A stretch of 25,671 nucleotides of DNA from Parachlamydiales bacterium (GTDB lineage Bacteria > Chlamydiota > Chlamydiia > Chlamydiales > JAJFMK01), in assembly GCA_020050175.1 (NCBI GenBank), contig JAGVKY010000029.1, positions 1 to 25,671 of the forward strand, written 5' to 3'. Below the pieces are notes generated by a model. The model was not told where the DNA came from. It saw only the letters and a list, made by a program, of their open reading frames with translations, and did no database searches. Position 1 is the stretch's first letter; the number at the start of each line of letters is the position of its first letter. A program made the position numbers and the translations under genes. Below, in pieces: positions 20,796-25,671 of this stretch.

Positions 20796-21598
20796 TCGAC
20801 AGCGACATGACTGTTATTTGTAGGCCTACAACCTCGGCATCCTTAGATCCTAAAAAATCAAATTCTCCTTTAAGTGATAACGTAGATGAGGTTGCAAAAC
20901 GATCAATTTCCAAAAATACCCGCGAAGTCCGTTTTGATCCAGCCGTCAAATTCAGAGTCTATTATGGGGAAAACGAAAAGGGGGAAGGGTTACCTGTAGA
21001 GTGCCCTGATGCTGAAGAATTTCCTAATGGTTATTTTGATGTGAAATATACCGAGAAAACTATTGATTCCAGGCTCGCTTTAGAGGAAACATTTGTTCCT
21101 GCGATAGGAGTCGATAATAGCTTTGATTTAAATTTAAAAAAAAGACCCTTCCGAAGAGAAAGGAGTGGCTCTCAGCCACGCGACGCAGAACTTATCAAAG
21201 AGGTGATCTTTCTTTATGAAGAGGTTTTATCCACTAAGGGTCAAAATAAACCACCAAATCCTATAGTTGTTCTGAAAAAATATAACCTTTTACTAGAAAA
21301 ATCGTCTAATCGTTACTCTCCCGAGGGAGATGCTTTTAAAAGATATGATCCTAGCTTTCAAGCGGCAATTATGAGCAAAGGATTTCAAACTTCTCTTTTC
21401 GAGGCCCTTTCTCTCTACCAAGAATATTTAGAAGATATAGGGGTGTTAGAGGAATTCATTGTCTCTGATAGTGATGAGGACGAACCCCTTGAAGAATCAG
21501 AGATCGAGCCGCAAAATGGAATGGAAACAGATCCACAGGTTGATCAGTACCTCGATTTAACGTATTATGATTTAGACTCTGCTATGGTTCTAAACTAA
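20792..21598 (+). CDS. Unknown protein, full-length member of the local paralogue family
   Basis: A 268-residue soluble, acidic-tailed protein. The N-terminal 40 residues are low in order (TTSASLDPKKSNSPLSD). The family core then follows: REVRFDPAVKFRVYYGENEK, GLPVECP, TIDSRLALEETFVP, LIKEVIFLYEEVL and a C-terminal SKGFQTSLFEALSLYQEYL. The last 40 residues are rich in D and E (DSDEDEPLEESEIEP) and absent from the first copy. No known family is recognised. A secreted or host-interacting role is conceivable but unsupported. The ATG overlaps the stop of the short paralogue. It converges on valS with only six bases between the two stop codons, and no intrinsic terminator is visible there. Confidence 0.65.
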   Translation: MIDSDMTVICRPTTSASLDPKKSNSPLSDNVDEVAKRSISKNTREVRFDPAVKFRVYYGENEKGEGLPVECPDAEEFPNGYFDVKYTEKTIDSRLALEETFVPAIGVDNSFDLNLKKRPFRRERSGSQPRDAELIKEVIFLYEEVLSTKGQNKPPNPIVVLKKYNLLLEKSSNRYSPEGDAFKRYDPSFQAAIMSKGFQTSLFEALSLYQEYLEDIGVLEEFIVSDSDEDEPLEESEIEPQNGMETDPQVDQYLDLTYYDLDSAMVLN

Positions 21599-21604
21599 TT
21601 CTTT

Positions 21605-24355
21605 TCAGCTTAATGTGTTAAGAGTGACCGATGCCATCCTTTTACGCTCAGTTGCTTCATTAAGTTGATTTCGTAGTTTATCAACCAAATCTTTTGGAGC
21701 CCTTTCTAGGAAATCTGAGTTGCCGAGTTGCGCTTCCAAACGAGAAATCTCTCCATCTGTTTTCTCTAGTTCTTTTGAAAGACGTGTTTTTTCCGCATCG
21801 AGACGATGAGGAGGAAGAGGAACAATCAATTGAACATCCTCTACAAATGCCGAAGAATAGAGAGGAAGATTTGGAATGTCAGCTAATGGAGTGATCTCTC
21901 CAACTTTAACGAGCGCCTTTAAAAGTGCCTGATGAGCCATTAAGGGGGCGAGATCCCTCTCGTTACCTATCAGAAATAGGGGTGAAACCTCTCCAGGAGG
22001 TATCTTCATCTCTGCTCGGACATTTCTGATTTGAACAACTGTATTTTGAAGTTTTGAAAACATGGCTAAAGTATTTCCCTCTTCGAATGGAAGGGGTAAA
22101 TCTTTAGGGTAGGGAGCAATCGCACAAGATGGAGAGGCTAACTCATCACTGAAGCCTTTCAATACCTGATAAAGTTCTTCGGTGATGAAAGGGGTGAAGG
22201 GATGAAGTAAGCGGACAACCTGTTCCAAAACCAGAAAGAGAAGCTTTTGTTTCTCTTTCCGGCGGGGGTTTTGAATGTCCCTTAAAACAGGCTTAGCTAT
22301 CTCAAGATAGTAGGCGCAAAATTCATCCCAAAAGAAGCGATAAACGGAGGAGACAGCTTTATCAAAGCCATATCCAGCCAACGCTTCATTTACCTCTTGA
22401 ATGACTTTTTTAAGTCGTATCAAGATCCATTTATCTTCCAACAGAAGGAGATCAGGATGGAGAGGACCCTCGATTTTTTCCCCTTCAAGATTCATGAGGA
22501 CGAATCTTGCCCCATTCCAAAACTTGTTGGCAAAGTGTTTGTAATCTTCTAGGCGACGCCGATCGATATCAATTTGTCTTTGTGAAGTTGGGCAGGAGGC
22601 AAGAGCTAACCGGGTAGCATCAGCTCCAAAGCTATCAATGATCTCAATAGGATCAATGATATTTCCCTTGGTTTTCGACATCTTTTCCCATTTCGATTGG
22701 ACATCCTTGGGAACTGGTTTGCCGGAGTCGTAACTATCTCGCTCCTCTTTAGAACAGTAAGCGATCATTCCATCTTTAGAAGTTCTCCAATACGATTTTC
22801 CAAAGATCAATCCATGGATGTAGGTTTCTGGGAAAGGGGGTTTTCCTAGCGCGTAATCACCCATTAAGAGCATTCGAGCTACCCAGAAAAAGAGGATGTC
22901 GTGGGCAGTAACAAGAGTTGAGTTAGGGTAAAAGCGTTCCAATTCTGGGGTTTTTTCAGGCCAACCCAGGGTGGAGAATGGCCAGAGCCCTGCCGAAAAC
23001 CAAGTGTCCAGAACATCGGGATCCTGCTCCCATTCTTCAGGATTTTTGCTTATCGCTTCAGGGATTTCATCCACAATTACGATTTTTTTGGTCGGATCTT
23101 TTTTGTTATGCCAAACGGGGATGCGATGTCCCCACCAAAGCTGTCGAGAGATGCACCAATCGCGTAAATTATCGATCCAATGATGGTAGGTGGGTCCCCA
23201 ATGTGGGGGTAGAAGGCGCGTTTCCCCATTATCCACAATTTTTTTAAGCCGATCTTTGAAATGATCCATCCGGATAAACCACTGCTTGGAGAGCATAGGT
23301 TCGATGATGGCTTTAGAGCGATAAGAACGGCCGACTCGATGGAGGTGTTTATCTTTTTTAACGAAATGGCCCAGTTTTTCCATTTCTTGGACAACAGCAA
23401 CCCTTGCCTCTTCAACAGTTAAACCAGCAAAACGACCTCCGTTTTCATTGAAGCGACCTTCTTTAGTAAGAAGGTTAATCATGGGGAGATTGTGTCTTTT
23501 AGCAAGTTCATAATCGTTAGGGTCGTGGCCAGGGGTGATCTTAACTACACCCGATCCAAAAGCTGGATCAACCATGGGGTCCCCAATTAGAGGAATTTTA
23601 CGATTTGTAATCGGTAGTAAAATCTCCTTACCAATCAGATGTTTGTATCTTTCGTCTTCTGGATGAACAGCTACCGCAGTATCGGCCAACATGACCTCAG
23701 GTCTGGTCGTTGCGATGACTACAAATCCTGTCCCATCAGCCAAAGGGTACCGGAGGTGCCACATTGAAGTTTCTCTGTCTTCATATTCGACCTCATCATC
23801 AGCTAATGCTGTGCCTAAGACCGGATCCCAGTTAACGAGATAATCTCCTTGGTAGATGAGGCCATCATTGAACATTTTGGCAAACATCGCCCGAACAGCG
23901 CGGCTTGCAGAATCATCTAGGGTAAAACGGAGACGGCTCCAGTCACAGGAACAACCAAGACGGCGGATTTGTTCCAAAATAGCAGTTCCATACTGCTCTT
24001 TATAAGCCCAAACGTGTTCCAAAAATTCTTCACGGCTGAATTCAAATCTCCTTTTGCCAGTTTCGGCAAAGAGTTTTCGTTCAACAACCGATTGAGTGGC
24101 AATCCCCGCATGGTCGGTCCCAGGCACCCAAAGCACCTCAAAACCGTCCATCCTTTTCCAGCGGACGATGATATCTTGCAGCGTATTGACAAGGGCATGC
24201 CCCATATGGAGATTTCCCGTCACATTGGGGGGAGGCATGACTAGGCTGTAGGAGGGTTTTTCGGAGTGGACATCGGCTGTAAAAAACCCCTTTTTCTCCC
24301 AAAAAGCATACCACTTTTTTTCAACCTCTTTAGGGGAATAAGCACTCTCTTGCAT
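21605..24355 (-). CDS. valS: Valyl-tRNA synthetase
   Basis: Charges tRNA-Val in the cytoplasm. From the ATG at 24355 the enzyme has 916 residues. HIGH-type motif is PPPNVTGNLHMGHA (H50-H53), the editing domain holds TTRPEVMLADTAVAVHPED (from about 216) and GHDPNDYE, and the KMSKS motif is KMSKTKGN (558-565). The C-terminal arm is a ValRS coiled coil (SKELEKTDGEISRLEAQLG). I preferred this start to the longer frame (24430) because MQESAYSPKEVEKKWY aligns with the family start and a TACAAT box lies between the two. About 35 extra residues (FGKSYWRT...VQSKWE) precede KMSKT compared with E. coli; similar inserts occur in some other phyla, from memory. Confidence 0.97.
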   Translation of the reverse strand: MQESAYSPKEVEKKWYAFWEKKGFFTADVHSEKPSYSLVMPPPNVTGNLHMGHALVNTLQDIIVRWKRMDGFEVLWVPGTDHAGIATQSVVERKLFAETGKRRFEFSREEFLEHVWAYKEQYGTAILEQIRRLGCSCDWSRLRFTLDDSASRAVRAMFAKMFNDGLIYQGDYLVNWDPVLGTALADDEVEYEDRETSMWHLRYPLADGTGFVVIATTRPEVMLADTAVAVHPEDERYKHLIGKEILLPITNRKIPLIGDPMVDPAFGSGVVKITPGHDPNDYELAKRHNLPMINLLTKEGRFNENGGRFAGLTVEEARVAVVQEMEKLGHFVKKDKHLHRVGRSYRSKAIIEPMLSKQWFIRMDHFKDRLKKIVDNGETRLLPPHWGPTYHHWIDNLRDWCISRQLWWGHRIPVWHNKKDPTKKIVIVDEIPEAISKNPEEWEQDPDVLDTWFSAGLWPFSTLGWPEKTPELERFYPNSTLVTAHDILFFWVARMLLMGDYALGKPPFPETYIHGLIFGKSYWRTSKDGMIAYCSKEERDSYDSGKPVPKDVQSKWEKMSKTKGNIIDPIEIIDSFGADATRLALASCPTSQRQIDIDRRRLEDYKHFANKFWNGARFVLMNLEGEKIEGPLHPDLLLLEDKWILIRLKKVIQEVNEALAGYGFDKAVSSVYRFFWDEFCAYYLEIAKPVLRDIQNPRRKEKQKLLFLVLEQVVRLLHPFTPFITEELYQVLKGFSDELASPSCAIAPYPKDLPLPFEEGNTLAMFSKLQNTVVQIRNVRAEMKIPPGEVSPLFLIGNERDLAPLMAHQALLKALVKVGEITPLADIPNLPLYSSAFVEDVQLIVPLPPHRLDAEKTRLSKELEKTDGEISRLEAQLGNSDFLERAPKDLVDKLRNQLNEATERKRMASVTLNTLS

Positions 24356-24379
24356 CTCTTGTCTCACTCTGATCCCACC

Positions 24380-24385
24380 ATTGTA
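24380..24385 (-). promoter_or_regulatory. Candidate -10 box of valS
   Basis: TACAAT on the minus strand would start transcription near 24373, 18 bases before the ATG at 24355 and downstream of the longer possible start at 24430. The -35 region is AT-rich without a good match. Confidence 0.4.
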
Positions 24386-24452
24386 GAATTCTCTACCCTT
24401 TATTAATAATTTAAAAAATTCATATAACATCTTTTCTTCAAAGGTAAAGCAA

Positions 24453-25112
24453 ATGGTAGCTACTAAAGGACTTGATGAGCATCTTTACAAGTTTGCCCTA
24501 GAGGACATTCCTTTAAAAAAGATCAACAAATGTGTTCAAAAGACAGTTTCCTTGGCTAAAAATTGCATTCAGACATTTGGGACTCTTCCCCCCAGCCTAA
24601 AAACAGCTTTAAAAAAGGTTCGCGTTTTCAGAGTCATCGAGATTAGCGATGTCTTTCATGGTCTTGTACAGATTCCAAAAACAAAAAGGGGATTGGAACT
24701 TCCTTTAGAATTTTTCTTAATAGTGGGAGAGATTTACTTCCTTGCCCTTGATATTTTTGGTGGGGTCGAAGCCCTGATTTTTCAAAATTTTATCCCAGGG
24801 TGGACCGATACGGTAGCGGCCCTCCTCGCGGTTGGGGATGTCATCTTATTGGTTAGGGGGTGGATCGACTATTCCTCACACAAGGCACAGTTAGTTCTTA
24901 TTCCTTATTTTGAGACGGAAGAAGAAAAAGCTAAATTTCTTGCACAATTTAGGGAAAAAACATTTGATGCTGTCAGTAAGAGTTTTAGTGGCGCTGGTGC
25001 CGTCTTTTTAGCTGTATCCTTTTTTGTGCCAGCCGCTCCGGCAGTTTTTACATTAGGCTGTGTTGCTAAAGGAATAGGCGGGGGATTGGCTCTTATTAAA
25101 TTATTTTTGTAA
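24453..25112 (+). CDS. Membrane protein of unknown function, candidate inclusion-membrane type
   Basis: A 219-residue protein with a hydrophilic N-terminal 80 residues and then paired hydrophobic stretches: LPLEFFLIVGEIYFLALDIF (about 80-99), DTVAALLAVGDVILLVRGW (about 119-137), and a C-terminal GAGAVFLAVSFFVPAAPAVF with a Gly-rich end. Closely spaced hydrophobic hairpins are a feature of chlamydial inclusion-membrane (Inc) proteins, but no other Inc evidence is present. An AAGG-type Shine-Dalgarno lies before the ATG. TATAAC (24423-24428) could be its -10. It is divergent from valS. It shares layout with the next gene, and the two may be paralogues. Confidence 0.6.
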   Translation: MVATKGLDEHLYKFALEDIPLKKINKCVQKTVSLAKNCIQTFGTLPPSLKTALKKVRVFRVIEISDVFHGLVQIPKTKRGLELPLEFFLIVGEIYFLALDIFGGVEALIFQNFIPGWTDTVAALLAVGDVILLVRGWIDYSSHKAQLVLIPYFETEEEKAKFLAQFREKTFDAVSKSFSGAGAVFLAVSFFVPAAPAVFTLGCVAKGIGGGLALIKLFL

Positions 25113-25115
25113 AAT

Positions 25116-25146
25116 TTGTCTCGATTTAAAGAATAACAGCTACAAT
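25116..25146 (+). promoter_or_regulatory. Candidate promoter of the last gene
   Basis: TTGTCT (25116-25121) and TACAAT (25141-25146) are 19 bp apart. The -10 box ends 10 bases before the ATG at 25157, so the transcript would have almost no leader, and no Shine-Dalgarno is present. Confidence 0.35.
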
Positions 25147-25156
25147 TGTTTTTCTT

Positions 25157-25671
25157 ATGGGTGCTATTGTTCAAAACAACTTAACTGCAAAAGCTAGGGC
25201 TGTGGCTTTAGTTGTATCCTGGTGGGGAACAGTTGCAAGTGAGGCTTACAATGTCGCCTACCTAGTTTCAAAATGTGCCCAGGCAATTTTTTCTGCTATC
25301 CATTCTCTTCTTGCCTTAACAAGAACTATCGACCCTCTTATTTTCACGATTGGAATACCCACCGCGTTTGGTCTTTTTTCGATCATTTCTGTTCCGTATT
25401 ACCTTTATGATTGCGGGCGGTCTCTATTTAGCAAAGAATGTTGGAAAACAAAAACCTTTACTATTGTCTCTAATGTTGGAAGCTTAGGCGTTGCAGCTGG
25501 AGCTATTCTTCGATCGGTCGATTTTATCTGGCACTTGACTGTTTCTTTAAAGTGGCTTCCTCCCTTTCAGATCCTATCAGCGACAATCTCAGCTCTTCAA
25601 GTTGGGATAAGCGGAGTGGAACTTCTCCGTTTAAAAGAAGTAAGGCAAGCCCTTAATCATGAGAAAGGTGA
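25157..25671 (+). CDS. Membrane protein of unknown function (3' end outside window)
   Basis: An open frame of 171 codons beginning MGAIVQNNLTAKARAVALVV and still open at the window edge. It has hydrophobic stretches near 60-80 (PLIFTIGIPTAFGLFSIISV) and in the region SLGVAAGAILRSVDFIWHL, then an amphipathic ATISALQVGISGVELLRLKE. The second half resembles in rhythm the central part of the preceding gene (a helix pair separated by a W-x-P/T turn, ending in an LLR/LVR-basic step), so the two may be tandem relatives. No family is recognised, and the remaining C terminus cannot be seen. Confidence 0.6.
   Translation, partial: MGAIVQNNLTAKARAVALVVSWWGTVASEAYNVAYLVSKCAQAIFSAIHSLLALTRTIDPLIFTIGIPTAFGLFSIISVPYYLYDCGRSLFSKECWKTKTFTIVSNVGSLGVAAGAILRSVDFIWHLTVSLKWLPPFQILSATISALQVGISGVELLRLKEVRQALNHEKG

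Noticed and set aside
22971..24244. Long ORFs antisense to or in other frames of valS
   Set aside because: They lie wholly within the firm valS coding region, have no start signals and show no protein features of their own.
24356..24430. N-terminal extension of valS to the ATG at 24430
   Set aside because: The extra residues do not match ValRS, and the likely -10 box lies inside this stretch.
1..25671. CRISPR array, tRNA, rRNA, transposase or prophage genes
   Set aside because: No regularly spaced repeats, no cloverleaf-like or rRNA segment, and no transposase or integrase motifs were seen on reading both strands; short tRNAs could still be missed without a scan.

Overview
The window looks like the chromosome of a member of the Chlamydiae, most likely one of the environmental 'Chlamydia-like' families (Parachlamydia/Waddlia/Simkania type) rather than Chlamydia itself. 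The main evidence is a bacterial V-type ATPase operon in the chlamydial order (atpE, a DUF2764 gene, atpA, atpB, atpD, atpI, atpK). From memory, Chlamydia trachomatis has the same block flanked by tal, a small CxxC protein and an exported protein on one side and valS on the other. The species cannot be named from the sequence alone.

Left part (1-3.7 kb, all minus strand): the 5' part of an unrecognised gene, a possible short membrane ORF, transaldolase (tal) coupled to a zinc-ribbon protein, and three exported or membrane-linked proteins, one of them a 79-residue protein with Cys and His clusters. A divergent promoter region then leads into the tightly coupled V-ATPase operon (3.7-11.0 kb, plus strand). 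Its membrane rotor subunit carries Na+-ligand-type residues. The operon ends at a bidirectional terminator.

Middle part (11.0-16.3 kb, minus strand): accessory genes. These are a DUF302 protein, a probable DUF1857/SRPBCC protein behind a 30-bp operator-like inverted repeat, a lipoprotein, a VapBC-type toxin-antitoxin pair with its own operator and promoter, an overlapping peroxiredoxin / DsbA-like pair, a class I DAHP synthase whose start codon sits inside a terminator-like hairpin, and an unknown protein with a near-consensus promoter.

Right part (16.4-25.7 kb): an orphan terminator (possible small RNA), an unknown gene, and two tandem AlsT-type sodium:amino-acid symporters behind a structured leader. 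Next come a tandem family of Chlamydiae-type unknown proteins, two full-size copies with a C-terminal fragment between them, valyl-tRNA synthetase on the minus strand, and two membrane proteins, the last cut by the window end.

Functionally the window combines energy coupling (V-ATPase plus Na+-driven transport), thiol and peroxide chemistry, entry into the shikimate pathway, and several lineage-specific proteins. The best leads for something undescribed are the paralogue cluster with its truncated member, the regulatory RNA structures at the DAHP synthase and AlsT genes, and the link between the Na+-type rotor and the Na+ symporters. No CRISPR array, rRNA, tRNA, insertion sequence or phage gene was seen.
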